A stretch of 64,000 bases of DNA from JAJEDW01 sp963555775 (GCA_963555775.3 CAUVWY020000010.1:1302001-1366000), one strand, 5' to 3'; shown: positions 26,928-36,880, numbered from the stretch's first letter. Program-made: numbers and translations. Notes: generated by a model not told the origin, from the letters alone.

Positions 26928-27842
26928 CTATCGGGACCGGTCGAAGAACGCGAGGCCCCGGCGCGCGAGCGGCTTGCGGCGTCCGTGCTCGGTGAGCACG
27001 CCGTAGTAGTCGCGGTCGAATTCGACGAACCCGTCGCCGAGCACGACCAGTGCGCCGGATTCCAGCGGCCGCTCGATGAAGTCCCGCCAGCCCAGCGCGA
27101 GGCCATGCCCGGCGGCGGCCGCTTCCAGGACGTAGGTGTAGCTGTCGAGTCCGAGGCGGCGCGGCGCCCCGTCCGGGTTTCCGGCGACCGCGAACCAGTC
27201 CTCCCACGACGCCCAGCCCTCGCTGGGCTGCAGCAGGTCGATAAACGTCAGCCCGCTCCAGCCGGCGACGGGCCCGGCGAGGGTCCGCGCGTGGGCGTCG
27301 GCGTAGGCGGGCGAGCAGACCGGTCTCACCGCCTCCCTGTGGACCACCACCCAGTCTTCCGGGGCAACGCCCGCCGCGTCCCAGGTCATCAGGATGTCGG
27401 CCGACGGGTCGGCCGGCAGGCTCTGGATGTAGTGGTGGTAGGTGAGGATGCGGATCCGGACCTCCTCGCCCAGCTCGCGCCTGAGGGCGTCGTAGCGCGG
27501 CATGATGAGGAAGTGGGACGCCTCGTGCGAGCAGGCGATGACCACCTGGTCGGTGTTGGACAGCTCAGACGCCTCGGCGGCGCCCCGCTGAATGGCCGCG
27601 AGACCGGCCGCGACGCCGTCGAGGAAGCACTCTCCGGCGTCGGTCAGGGTCACGCCGGCGCGGGAGCGCTCGAACAGGCGCGTCGACAGCCACGTCTCGA
27701 GCTTGCGGATCTGGCGGCTCACGGCGGACTGCGAGGTGCGCAGTTCGCGCGCCGCCTCGGTGAAGTTGCCGTGCCGCGCGGCGCTCTCGAAGGCGATCAG
27801 CGCGTTCGCAGGAGGAATCCGGTAGGGGCCGCGCAAATCCAT
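26928..27842 (-). CDS. LysR-family transcriptional regulator
   Basis: 304 residues. The helix-turn-helix is at residues 12-70: 'ANALIAFESAARHGNFTEAA' then 'ELRTSQSAVSRQIRKLE' and 'LFERSRAGVTLTDAGE'. This form is closest to the GcvA-like branch. The effector domain follows with the usual two-lobe pattern ('VVIACSHEASHFLIMPRYDA'; 'GLDSYTYVLEAAAAGHGLAL'). The start is ATG 27842. It is separated by 200 bp of AT-rich DNA from the divergent autotransporter-barrel gene, and that gap holds two dyads, so it may have controlled the barrel gene or itself. Target metabolite unknown. Confidence 0.92.
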   Translation of the reverse strand: MDLRGPYRIPPANALIAFESAARHGNFTEAARELRTSQSAVSRQIRKLETWLSTRLFERSRAGVTLTDAGECFLDGVAAGLAAIQRGAAEASELSNTDQVVIACSHEASHFLIMPRYDALRRELGEEVRIRILTYHHYIQSLPADPSADILMTWDAAGVAPEDWVVVHREAVRPVCSPAYADAHARTLAGPVAGWSGLTFIDLLQPSEGWASWEDWFAVAGNPDGAPRRLGLDSYTYVLEAAAAGHGLALGWRDFIERPLESGALVVLGDGFVEFDRDYYGVLTEHGRRKPLARRGLAFFDRSR

Positions 27843-27926
27843 GACAATAAGACATCATACAATATCGAAATAGACTGGTCTGTCAATACCTATCATGCAC
27901 TAATGATATGAATCCATGACATAAAC

Positions 27927-27944
27927 ACGGGTATTCATACCCGT
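27927..27944. promoter_or_regulatory. Operator-like dyad in the LysR intergenic region
   Basis: ACGGGTAT-TC-ATACCCGT is a perfect 8-bp inverted repeat in AT-rich DNA between LysR and the barrel gene. It is a plausible regulator site. LysR boxes usually read T-N11-A, which this only loosely fits. Confidence 0.5.
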
Positions 27945-28043
27945 CAGTCGCCTGATACGATTCCGTCGAAAAAGACCGGGCATTCTTACGCGCCACAATT
28001 CCAGTTATCGCGAGCTAAATGGCGCCGATTCCGATCCGATCTG

Positions 28044-29458
28044 TTGGATGGAGTGCGAGCGGCGGTCGAGTTCCTGAGCCGGCTGGCTCCATCGCTCGGG
28101 GCGAATCGGGTGGGTGCGGGTGTCCACCGCCCCATGTCCGTCTCGATGGCGGCGGACCGAGGGGCGTTCGGGACACCGGGTCTGGCTGGTGGCGCATCGA
28201 TGGCGGCGGATCCGATGGGCCACATGCCCGGAACCGATGACGGGCTGAACCCGCTCGGAGACTTCGGGATGGGCTTCGGAGGCGGCAACATGTTCACCGG
28301 CTCGGCCTTCGAGCTGAGCCGCGGGACACGCCGGGGCGGCATCTTGTCATTGTGGAGCCGGGGGGCGCAGTCGCAGTTTGCAGGCCGCGAGGGTGAGCTG
28401 TCGCTCGACGGCCGGGTCTCCACGACGATGGCCGGAGCCGACTATGCGGCGGGGCCGCTGGTGGCGGGCCTGTCGTTGTCGCACAGCCGGAGCCGGGGCG
28501 GCTACGAGGGCGTCGACATCGGCGAGGTGACCTCGTCGGTGACGGGCCTCTATCCCTGGCTGGGCTACAAGGCGACCGACCGGATCAGCCTGTGGGGGGT
28601 GACCGGCTACGGCAAGGGCGCCCTGACGCTGACGCCGGGCTCGGGAACGGCGCTCCAGAGCGGGCTGTCGATGGCCATGGCGGCGGGCGGTGGGCGGGGC
28701 GAGTTGGCGGATTCGCTGGTGGGCGGCTTCGGGCTGGCGTTCAAGGCGGATGCGCTGTGGGTCGGCACGGGCATCAAGGGGGTGGATGGCCCGGAAGGGC
28801 ATCTGGCGGCGACCGAGGCGGCGGTGACCCGTTTCCGGACCGGCCTGGAGGCCTCGCGCGGCTATAGCTTCGAGCGCGGGTTGTCGCTCCAGCCGAGCCT
28901 CGAGGTCGGACTCCGGCGCGATGGCGGAGATGCCGAGACCGGAGCGGGCGTGGACATCGGCGGCGGGTTGATCGTATCGGACCGCTTGACCGGGCTGTCG
29001 GCCGACGTCCGAGTCCGGATGCTGCTGGCGCACCAGGACGAAGGGTTCCGGGAGCGGGGCCTGTCGGTCTCATTCGGCTTCGACCCGACGCCATCGACGC
29101 CGCTGGCTTTCTGGCGAAGGTGACCCCGTCCTGGGGCGGGCAGGCCACGGGCGGCGCCCAGGCGCTCTGGGGCCAGGAGACGATGGCGGGGATGCCTCAG
29201 GGCGGCGTCGCATCCGGCAACCGACTGGAGGCGGAGTTCGGCTACGGGATGCCGGTCTGGGGGCGGCTGGTCGGGATGCCGCGCTTCGGCATCGGGGCCT
29301 CCGACGACGGACGGGACTACCGGCTGGGCTACGGCCTGACGGTGGCCGAGGGCGGCGCCATGAGCTTCGAGCTGGGCGTTGACGCCCACCGCCGCGAGAG
29401 TTTGGGCCAGCAGGGGGCGGAGCACGGCGTTCAGGGCCGGCTCACCGCGCGCTGGTAG
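28044..29458 (+). pseudogene. Autotransporter beta-barrel domain split by a frameshift, no passenger
   Basis: Two overlapping frames together form one barrel. Frame one (to 29123) runs 'GMGFGGGNMFTGSAFELSRG', 'ILSLWSRGAQSQFAG', 'DYAAGPLVAGLSLSHSRSRG' and 'LYPWLGYKATDRISLWGVTG', ending 'FDPTPSTPLAFWRR'. Frame two (from about 29100) continues 'VTPSWGGQATGGAQALWGQ' to the final 'GRLTARW', an aromatic C-terminus. One base change near 29095-29110 would join them. There is no signal peptide or passenger domain, so even repaired it would be only the C-terminal translocator of an autotransporter. It is probably a fragment brought in with the island. Confidence 0.82.
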
Positions 29459-29550
29459 ACGGTGGCTTAAGGGCCTCGAATAATCGTAGTTGAACAGAGG
29501 GGAGGAATATTCCGCAATCCACTCCCCAGTGACGCAGATCGGAAGTTGAA

Positions 29551-30573
29551 ATGGAACGGCGGCCAACAAGCATACTGACGACACTTGCCGTCTCGGTGCT
29601 GGCCTTGACGCTAATCGCGCCGTGGGGGCTCGGACAGGATCCGGACCGGATCGCCGAAATTCGCCGCCGCGCCGAGCAGGGTGACGTTGATGCCCAATTC
29701 ACCCTTGGCACCATCTACTCCATCGGTCAAATCATGTTCGCCAACGGCCTGCGCGTGGGTCCGGAAAGCGATGCTGCCGAAGCTGTGAAATGGTACCGGC
29801 TGGCCGCTCGGCAGGGCCATGCCACTGCGCAGAACAACCTCGCGGCTATGTACGCCTATGGGCGGGGCGTTCCTCAGGACGATGCCGAAGCGGTGCGCTG
29901 GTATCGCCAAGCTGCCGAGCAGGGTGAGGCCGAGGCACTGTACAACCTCGGCCTCATGTACGAAAACGGCAGGGGTGTGCCCGAAAACCATGCCGAAGCT
30001 GTGAAATGGTATCGACTCTCCGCCGAACAGAGGTTCGCCGATGCCCAATCCAACCTCGGCCTCATGTACGAAAATGGCAGGGGTGTGCCCGAAAACCATG
30101 CCGAAGCGGTGAGGTGGTATCGGCTCGCCGCTGATCAGGGGCTTGCCCGTGCCCAACATAATCTCGGTCTCATGTACACCTACGGACAGGGTGTGCTGCA
30201 GGACGATGCCGAAGCGGTGAAATGGTATCGACTCTCCGCTGAACAGGGCCACGCCCCTGCCCAAAACAACCTCGGTCTCATGTATGCCAACGGCATCGGC
30301 GTGCCCAAAAATGATGCCGAAGCGGTGAAATGGTTCCGGCTCGCCGCCGAACAGGGGCTCGCCCGCGCCCAACATAACCTCGGTCTCATGTACGCCAACG
30401 GCACGGGCGTGCCGCAGGATGACGTGCTCGCTTATGCCTGGTGGACCCTTGCCGCCGCGCAGGGGCACGAACGGGCCAGCGAGTACAAAGACATACTCCG
30501 GACGCGCATGACCGCCAACCAAATTGCGCGGGCACGTGAACTGAGCGCGACCCTTTTCGACATCATCAACTAG
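29551..30573 (+). CDS. Sel1-like repeat (TPR-type) exported protein
   Basis: 340 residues. A signal peptide (about 1-28, ending 'APWGLGQ') is followed by seven Sel1 repeats of 36 residues, each shaped '...AQ.NLGLMY.NG.GVP.DDAEAVKWYRLAAEQG'. Single repeats read for example 'NNLGLMYANGIGVPKNDAEA'. The DNA of repeats 3 to 7 is highly alike (108-base period), so copy number probably changes by recombination. The C-terminal cap is 'VLAYAWWTLAAAQGHERASE'. Sel1 proteins are adaptors for protein complexes at the membrane or in the periplasm. ATG 29551 is the obvious start. The gene is intact although both neighbours are broken. Confidence 0.9.
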   Translation: MERRPTSILTTLAVSVLALTLIAPWGLGQDPDRIAEIRRRAEQGDVDAQFTLGTIYSIGQIMFANGLRVGPESDAAEAVKWYRLAARQGHATAQNNLAAMYAYGRGVPQDDAEAVRWYRQAAEQGEAEALYNLGLMYENGRGVPENHAEAVKWYRLSAEQRFADAQSNLGLMYENGRGVPENHAEAVRWYRLAADQGLARAQHNLGLMYTYGQGVLQDDAEAVKWYRLSAEQGHAPAQNNLGLMYANGIGVPKNDAEAVKWFRLAAEQGLARAQHNLGLMYANGTGVPQDDVLAYAWWTLAAAQGHERASEYKDILRTRMTANQIARARELSATLFDIIN

Positions 30574-30587
30574 TCAGCAGACATCGC

Positions 30588-30803
30588 TCATCGGCTCCAA
30601 TCGATATCTGGCCCGCGATCCCGGTCCGCGATGCGTGACGCGATGAAGCGCTCGCCGGCTTCGTCGCGATGCGAGAACTCGACCGTGCAGCGAACGTGCC
30701 GTTGCGTCTGACTCTTCAACCGGGCGTATGTTGCGCCACTCGTGGAGTCGATATCCAGCTTCCGCATGAAGTCCGCGAGCGAATCCCCGAGGGCGGGTTC
30801 GCG
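30588..30803 (-). pseudogene. Fragment of a plasmid RepA-type replication initiator
   Basis: The minus strand between the Sel1 gene and the 199-bp repeat reads 'LGDSLADFMRKLDIDSTSG', then 'ARLKSQTQRHVRCTVEF', 'DEAGERFIASRIADR' and a stop at 30588. These are the conserved middle blocks of the plasmid RepA family ('LG.SL..FMRKLGI.STSG', 'RL..Q..RL..C.V'). Upstream the homology stops at about 30800 and there is no start, so only 65-70 codons remain. It points to a plasmid that once integrated here. Confidence 0.72.
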
Positions 30804-30843
30804 GCTTTGTCAGGTCGGGCCCGAAGGAACCACCCGGAGATCC

Positions 30844-31042
30844 TCTGTAGATAAGATCACGCTTGCCATGCGCACTCGCGGTTGTCCGGTCCGCCGGAAA
30901 GGCGGCGATGGGGGACCGCGAAGAGCCACTGCGTCAACGGTTTTGCCGGGGGGCGGACTGTGGCCTGGCGTTCTGGATCTGTCCTCATTGTGACCGGGGC
31001 CACCAATACTGCGGGGACCGATGCCGGCGGAAAGCGCGCCGG
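30844..31042 (+). repeat. Left copy of a 199-bp direct repeat
   Basis: Aligns without gaps to 35256-35454, with 8 differences by eye. The copies are 4412 bases apart and enclose the cadherin/FN3 adhesin gene. Homology begins at TCTGTAGATA and ends at GCGCGCCGG. Confidence 0.93.
30908..31042 (+). pseudogene. Truncated first copy of the Cys-rich small protein
   Basis: The first 45 codons ('MGDREEPLRQRFCRGADCG', 'WICPHCDRGHQYCGDRCRRK') are almost identical to the intact gene at 35320-35727. At 31042 the similarity ends abruptly and the frame runs into unrelated adhesin upstream DNA. The N-terminal half, with its Cys cluster, is therefore duplicated, and the rest was lost or never copied. Confidence 0.85.
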
Positions 31043-31112
31043 TTCATTCTGCGCACGCTTGGGGGCAGGCTATCAGGGGTGGGCCCCTTTTCCTCGATCA
31101 GAGCCCCGTTTG

Positions 31113-34100
31113 GTGGGTCCCTTTTACGTTATCGAAATCACCGGCCCCGCCGTCGCCCAGACCACCATCACCCTCGTCAGCAACACCGGCCAAGCGGACG
31201 GGTCAACCGGAGCTCTTGGCTCATTCGACCAAGCTCAGGCGTTCACCACTGGCGGACACACCCACGGCTACAAGCTGACCGCAGTTGACATTGACTTTGC
31301 CACCGTTGCGAGTGGCTCTTCATACGCTGTGTCCATCTGGACCAGCAGCACCATCGAGAGGCCGGAAACCTCTGTCGGCACCCTCACCGGTCCCGCCAGC
31401 GTCAGTGGCAATGCATTGAATTCCTACACCACTTCCGGTATCGACCTCGCAGCCAACACCACCTACTTCGTGGTTGTGGACAGCTCTTCCGCGAATGCAA
31501 GCAACCTGCAAAACACCGATAGCAACAGCGAGGATTCGGGAGGCCAGTCCGGCTGGAGCATTGCAAACGGCAGCGTGTATAGAAACAGATCTTCGACGGG
31601 CACATGGGCATCCTTCGACGATTCCAAGAAAATTGCGATCAAAGGCTACGCCAAGCCCCCCCCAACAACGCCCCCGTGTTCGACCCTGCCACGGTCAGCC
31701 GCTCGGTCGCCGAGAACACCGCCGCGGGCCAGAACGTCGGCGCGGCCGTGACGGCCACCGACACCGGCGACACCCTCGCCTACACCCTCGGGGGCACCGA
31801 CGCCGCCTCCTTCGACTTCGTCGAGACATCGGGCCAGATCCGGACCAAGTCCGGCGTCAGCTACGACCACGAGGCCAAGGCCTCCTATTCGGTGACGGTC
31901 AGGGCCTCCGACGGCACGGCCACCGCCGACGCGACGGTCACCATCAACGTCAGCGACGTGGCCGAGCCTCCCGCGGCCCCCGCCGCGCCCACCGTCGCGG
32001 CCGTCTCCGGCAGCACCACGAGCCTGACGGTTTCCTGGTCCGCCCCGGCCAACATCGGCAAGCCCGCCATCGCCAACTACGACGTCCAGTACCGCCAGGG
32101 CACCAGCGGCGACTTTACCGACGGGCCGCAGAACGTCAACGGCACCTCCGCAACCATCACCGGCCTCGCCGCGGATACCCTCTACCAGGTCCAGGTGCAC
32201 GCCACCAACGACGAGGGCGACTCCGACTGGTCGGGGTCCGGATCCGGCACCACCAACAGCGCACCCAACAACGCCTCCGTGTTCGACCCGTCGTCCGTGA
32301 CCTTCATGGTCGCCGAGAACACCGCCGCGGGCCAGAACATCGGCAGCCCCGTCACCGCCACCGACGCCGACAACGATACGCTCACCTACTCCCTCCTGGG
32401 CCCCCAGTCAGCCCCGTTCAGGATCGACGGCTCGACCGGCCAGATCCGGACCAACATAACCAACACAGCGGGCCGGCTCGACTTCGAGACCAAGCCGTCG
32501 TTCTCCTTCGAAATCCAGGCCGACGACGGCAACGGCGGCATCGCCAGGGGCGGGGTCGACATCGACCTCATCGACGTGGACGAGCCGCCCGCGGCACCCG
32601 GCGCGCCCAGCGTCGCGGCCGTCTCCGGCAGCACCACGAGCCTGTTGGTTTCCTGGGCTGCCCCGGCCAACGCCGGCAAGCCCGCCATCACCAGCTACGA
32701 CGCCCAGTACCGCCAGGGCACCAGCGGCAACTGGACCAACGGGCCGCAGGACGTCAGCGGCACCCCCGCAACCATCACCGGCCTCGTCGCGGACACCCTC
32801 TACCAGGTCCAGGTAAAGGCCACCAACGCCGAGGGCGACTCCGGCTGGTCGGCCTCCGGCTCCGGCCGCACCAACGACGCCGACAACCCGCCGTTGGCGC
32901 CCACCGGGCTGACGCTCGTGCAGGCGGGCCCGTCGAGCATCGCCCTCTCCTGGACCGCGCCTTCGAACACCGGCCGGCCCGCCGTCCGATCCTACGACCT
33001 GCAGTACCGGCAGGGTAATAGCGGGAACTTCACCAACGGCCCCCAGAACGTCACCACCACCAGCGCGACGATCTCGCGCCTGAGCGCGAGCACCACCTAC
33101 CAAGTGCAGGTGCGGGCGACCAACGATGACGGCGATGGCCCCTGGTCGCCCTCATGGACCGGCCAAACCGGCGCGGCGCAGCCCCCCGGCGCGCCGACGA
33201 ACTTGCGCACGACGCCCGGCAACGGGCAGGTAACGCTGCACTGGACGGCGCCCACGGAAACCGGCGCGACGCCGATCACGCACTACGAATACGAGCAGAA
33301 CGGTGACGGGACTTGGCACACCACGGGCGGGCCGGCGACCAGTCACACGGTGTCCGGCCTGACCAATGGGCAGACGCACACGTTCCGGATACGGGCGGTG
33401 AACAGTGCTGGGGGAAGCACGGCCTCCGAATTGCGGTCGGCCACGCCGAGCGTTCCCACCGACGACGACGAGGGGGAGTCTGAAGTTTCGCGCGAAACGG
33501 CGCCGGACGCGCCCAGGAAGCTGCGGGCGGACGGCAAAAATGGGATGGTCACTCTGTCCTGGGACGCGCCGGAGAGCGACGGCGGGGCGGCGATCACGGA
33601 TTACGAGTACCAGATCGACGGGGAGGGGGAGTGGATTTCGATCGGATCGGCGAACCGCATCCATACGATCACCGGACTGACCAACGGAAAGGTCTATGTT
33701 TTTCGCGTACGGGCGGTGAACAGTGTCGGCAGGGGACTGTTTTCCAACCGGGCCAAGGCCACTCCGGGAGCGGTTCTGGGTTTTGCGCATTTCGCCAATG
33801 GGGTGGGCATCGCCTCCGAGATCGTGCTCGTGAATGTGGCCCGCGATCCGATCCAGCCCGCTATCTACTTTTACGATCAGGCGGGCGATCTGGTGGTCGC
33901 GGAGGACGGTAGCCTGAGGGTCCACACAGAGATGGAACCTCTGGGCCAACATACGATTTCAACCCACGGGCGAGGCGAGATGGTGTCGGGGTCGGTGCGG
34001 GTGGTCTCGGGTGCCCCCATCGGCGGGTTGGCGCGCTATAGCGTCCCAGGCATCGGGGTGGCCGGGGAGGGTGCGAGCCAACCGATATACGACGCTATCT

Positions 34101-35173
34101 TCCGGGTCCGCCGCCAGGAGGGGGAAACCAACACGGGGGTCGCGCTCCACAACCTGGACGAGGAAGCCATGGAGGTAAGTTGCCGATTGATGCAAGAGGG
34201 CGCCGTGCTCGAAGAGGTGCTCGTTCCTCTGGCAGCCAAAGGGCAGGACGCCCGGTTCATTCAGGAGATCTTCACCGGCGCCGATACGTCCGATTTTGTA
34301 GGGTCGGTGCGCTGTAGCGCGGCAGCGGGGAATCAGTTTACGGCCGTGGCCCTGGAAATGGATGCCGCCAACCGCACCTTCACTACGCTGCCAGTGATTC
34401 CCCTAAGGGGGCCGGGCGGCCGAAACACGCAGACGACTCTGGATTTTGCACATTTCGCCAATGGGGCCGGCATCGTTTCGGACCTGGTGTTCGTGAATCT
34501 GTCCACTCAGGCGAGTCGTCGCGCCCCTACCCCCTTTCATTCCGACATTCTTCCGAGCCTGCCCGTCCTCTACTTTTACGATGAGGGGGGCGATCTCATC
34601 GACCCTGCATTGGTGGTGGACGTCACCGGTGATCTGGTGGTCACGGCGGACGGAGCCCTGACGGTCCAGACCGAGATTGAGCCGTTGGGAGTGCTCACCA
34701 TCTCGACCCATGGCCGGGGAGATCTGTTGTCGGGATCGGTGAAGGTGGCCTCGGACGGCCCCATTGGCGGGTTGATGCGCTTTGACATCCCGGGCATCGG
34801 AGTCACCGCGTTGGGGTCGCGCGAGCCCGTAAGGGCCGCCGTCTTCCCGGTGCGGCGCCAGGAGGGAGGAATCAACACGGGGGTCGCGCTCCACAACCTG
34901 GAATCGAGTCCGGCGCTGGTGCGGTGCGCATTGATGCAAGAGGGCGTGCTTCTCGATGCCGCAAGTATCCCTCTGGCGGCCAACGGGCATGACGCCCGGT
35001 TTATCGACGAGATCTTCACCTGTGCCGATACGTCCGATTTCGTGGGGTTGGTACGCTGCGATGCAGTCGGGGAGGGGCTGTTCACCGCCGTGGTCCACGA
35101 ACTGGACCGCGGCTCCCGCACCTTCATCACCGTGCCGGCGTTTCCGGCTCCAGAGATGCCGTCTCGGGAATAG
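31113..35173 (+). CDS. Cadherin/fibronectin-III surface protein with two HFANG modules, frame broken at a C8 tract
   Basis: The protein is read in two frames that meet in a run of eight C at 31656-31663; one more C would join them. Part one (31113-31655) is a beta-rich domain ('TLVSNTGQADGSTGALGSF', 'AVDIDFATVASGSSYAVSIW') after a poor signal-like segment ('YVIEITGPAVAQ'). Part two: cadherin-like repeat (31664-31960), FN3, a second cadherin (32275-32590), four more FN3 (to 33770, e.g. 'YEYQIDGEGEWISIGS'), then two HFANG modules (33778-34406 and 34441-35154). It is probably a secreted or surface adhesin. The N-terminus may have been lost at the junction with the 199-bp repeat. No anchor motif is seen at the end ('FPAPEMPSRE'). 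Confidence 0.8.
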
Positions 35174-35255
35174 ACGGGGGTCCGCCAGCCGAAAACGGGG
35201 TCGGCCTTATGCCGGGAGGTTTTCCCCGGCCCCCTAAAAACCAACCGAACATTCT

Positions 35256-35454
35256 TCTATAGATAGGATCGCGCTTGCCATGCGGAGTCGCGGTTGTCCG
35301 GTCCGCCGGAAAGGCGGCGATGGGGGACCGCGAAGAGCCACTGCGTCAACGGTTTTGCCGGGGGGCGGACTGGGGCTTGGTGTTCTGGATCTGTCCTCAT
35401 TGTGACCGGGGCCACCAATACTGCGGGGACCGATGCCGGCGGAAAGCGCGCCGG
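35256..35454 (+). repeat. Right copy of the 199-bp direct repeat
   Basis: Pairs with 30844-31042 (no gaps, about 96 percent identical by eye). This copy is continuous with the rest of the Cys-rich gene, so it is the parental context. Confidence 0.93.
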
Positions 35455-35727
35455 CAACAACGGCGGGCCGCCAACCGGCGCCACCAGCAAAGCCGGGAGG
35501 GACGTCTCGATCACCGCGACCGGCAGCGGACCTACCGGGAACGCCTCCGGCGCGTGACGGATCATACTTCCCCCGCTCCCTCCGATTCGGACAGTATCGA
35601 CCCCGCGGAGCCCTCCCCCTCAGAAAACGGATCGGAAAGCGCCTCCGAAGAGGCTCGACATGCCGTCCGCCCCGAATTTGAACCCGCCTGTATCATCTGC
35701 GGCCGTACGCGCCGCCGTTCACCGTGA
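35320..35727 (+). CDS. Small Cys-rich protein, probably zinc-binding, mobile-DNA associated
   Basis: 135 residues from ATG 35320, which has GGAAAGG upstream. The N-terminus holds 'RFCRGADWGLVFWICPHCD' and 'GHQYCGDRCRRKAR', that is, one Cys, a C-x2-C and a C-x3-C. A basic region follows ('RRQQRRAANRRHQQSREGR', 'LDHRDRQRTYRERLRR'), and a last C-x2-C ('ACIICGRTRR') ends the protein. This arrangement is familiar from short proteins found beside transposases and integrases in Proteobacteria, but I cannot name the family. The basic middle suggests nucleic-acid binding. Half of it is duplicated at 30908-31042. Confidence 0.72.
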   Translation: MGDREEPLRQRFCRGADWGLVFWICPHCDRGHQYCGDRCRRKARRQQRRAANRRHQQSREGRLDHRDRQRTYRERLRRVTDHTSPAPSDSDSIDPAEPSPSENGSESASEEARHAVRPEFEPACIICGRTRRRSP

Positions 35728-35731
35728 CGGC

Positions 35732-36337
35732 ATGTTGGCGGGAGCCACCCGGACAGGGAAAAACCGTGATTCAGAAAAAGGAAGAGAACGGGCGAAGCGC
35801 GTCCCGGCCCGAACGGAGGCTGAATTTCACCGGGCGTTGAACCGTGGGCTCGAGGGCGGAGTGACGCGGGGACTCGGCGAACAGGTCGGCTTGATGGTCG
35901 AGTACGGGGGCGCCGTGGAAGAGATTTCCGCGGCCGCGAGTGACCGGCACGACCCGAAATGGAGGCGCGCGATCGCGGAGAACTTCTTTTGGCGACACGG
36001 GGAAGACTACGCGAAGAAGGTTTCCGGCGAGCTCATCGAACAGAGCAAGCGCGGTGTGGCGCACGATGAAGAACGCGACAGAGCCCAGACAGAACACCTT
36101 ACCCGTTGGCAGCCGGGGGCGGGGGTCTCTCAGAGTGAACGCGATTGGGCATGGTGCCGGCCGGCGCTTCGGCGCGGGCTGGACCCGGCCATTGTCCGGA
36201 CCGGCCTGGAAGAGCGGCGGTCCAGAGAAAAACCCAACCCGGAATACTACGCGCGGCGCACGGTCGAACGCGCCGCGGCATCGCTTGCCCGCGAGATACC
36301 GCCCCAGAATTCGAAACCACCACAGGTCTCCGATTGA
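35732..36337 (+). CDS. C-terminal part of a RepB-like plasmid DNA primase (probable remnant)
   Basis: About 201 residues from ATG 35732. The last third, 'VSQSERDWAWCRPALRRGLD' then 'NPEYYARRTVERAAAS', matches the C-terminal 'S.SE.DWA...AL.RG.DP...I...R..K.NP.YYA..TV..A' block of RepB-type primases from mobilisable plasmids. The N-terminal part ('TEAEFHRALNRGLEGGVTRG', 'NFFWRHGEDYAKKVSGELIE') is less clear, and the primase catalytic domain is absent. It is therefore most likely a truncated replication gene, consistent with the RepA piece at 30.6 kb. It ends 37 bp before the tRNA gene. Confidence 0.6.
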   Translation: MLAGATRTGKNRDSEKGRERAKRVPARTEAEFHRALNRGLEGGVTRGLGEQVGLMVEYGGAVEEISAAASDRHDPKWRRAIAENFFWRHGEDYAKKVSGELIEQSKRGVAHDEERDRAQTEHLTRWQPGAGVSQSERDWAWCRPALRRGLDPAIVRTGLEERRSREKPNPEYYARRTVERAAASLAREIPPQNSKPPQVSD

Positions 36338-36374
36338 CTCGCATCGAACCCGAATGCTAGCTTTGGAAACTGTC

Positions 36375-36458
36375 GCCGGAGTGGCGGAATGGCAGACGCA
36401 GCAGACTCAAAATCTGCCGAGGTTTACCCTTGTGGGGGTTCGAGTCCCCCCTCCGGCA
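36375..36458 (+). tRNA. tRNA-Leu (anticodon CAA)
   Basis: Acceptor GCCGGAG pairs with CTCCGGC. The anticodon arm is GCAGA-CTCAAAA-TCTGC (anticodon CAA, reads UUG), there is a long class II variable arm (about 16 bases), and the T-arm is GGGGG-TTCGAGT-CCCCC. 84 bases, discriminator A, CCA not encoded. It stands at the right edge of the plasmid-like block. Confidence 0.96.
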
Positions 36459-36880
36459 TTTGTATTTCCACTGACTTACGTCAGAACGCTTCCGCCCAGC
36501 GCTTCCCGCGCTTCGGGCGAAGCGGGAATCGTCATTCGAGAGACGCGTACGTCTGGGCGTGGCAGGCCGAGTGTAGATGAATGAGCGGATGGTCCACCTC
36601 AGCGTGGAAGCAACCCCTGTCGTGTAGCAGCCCGATCGAATCCCGACGGAATCGGTGACCCGCCCATCGCGATATCCGTGATGAGACGGACTATGGCCAT
36701 TGCCGTTGCGGGCCGGTTTGACGAAAACCCTTCGCTGTCAACTCGATCCAGAATATCTTGCGCTGTCCGACACTCGCATTCGGAAACCCCTCAAGATATA
36801 TGGTTTCCAGTTGATGCTGGTATATAGTTTCGAAATTCGATACGGATGCAATTTTTCGAGTCGTCCATAGAGGAAAGCCA
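36459..36880. other. Intergenic stretch without a gene
   Basis: Holds a small GCTTCG-GG-CGAAGC hairpin at about 36508-36525 and no convincing reading frame. The last 100 bases are AT-richer and should contain the esterase promoter. No copy of the tRNA 3' end (an att site) was found here by eye. Confidence 0.5.

Noticed and set aside
29551..30573. CRISPR array
   Set aside because: The periodic 108-base units are translated Sel1 repeats without unique spacers.
31474..33018. 514-codon plus-strand ORF in another frame
   Set aside because: Frame-shifted reading of the cadherin/FN3 repeats; composition is only R, H, P and G.
36375..36458. attL/attR site of an integrative element at the tRNA
   Set aside because: I found no second copy of the tRNA 3' end within the window and no tyrosine integrase; the island-like block lies on the 5' side of the tRNA.
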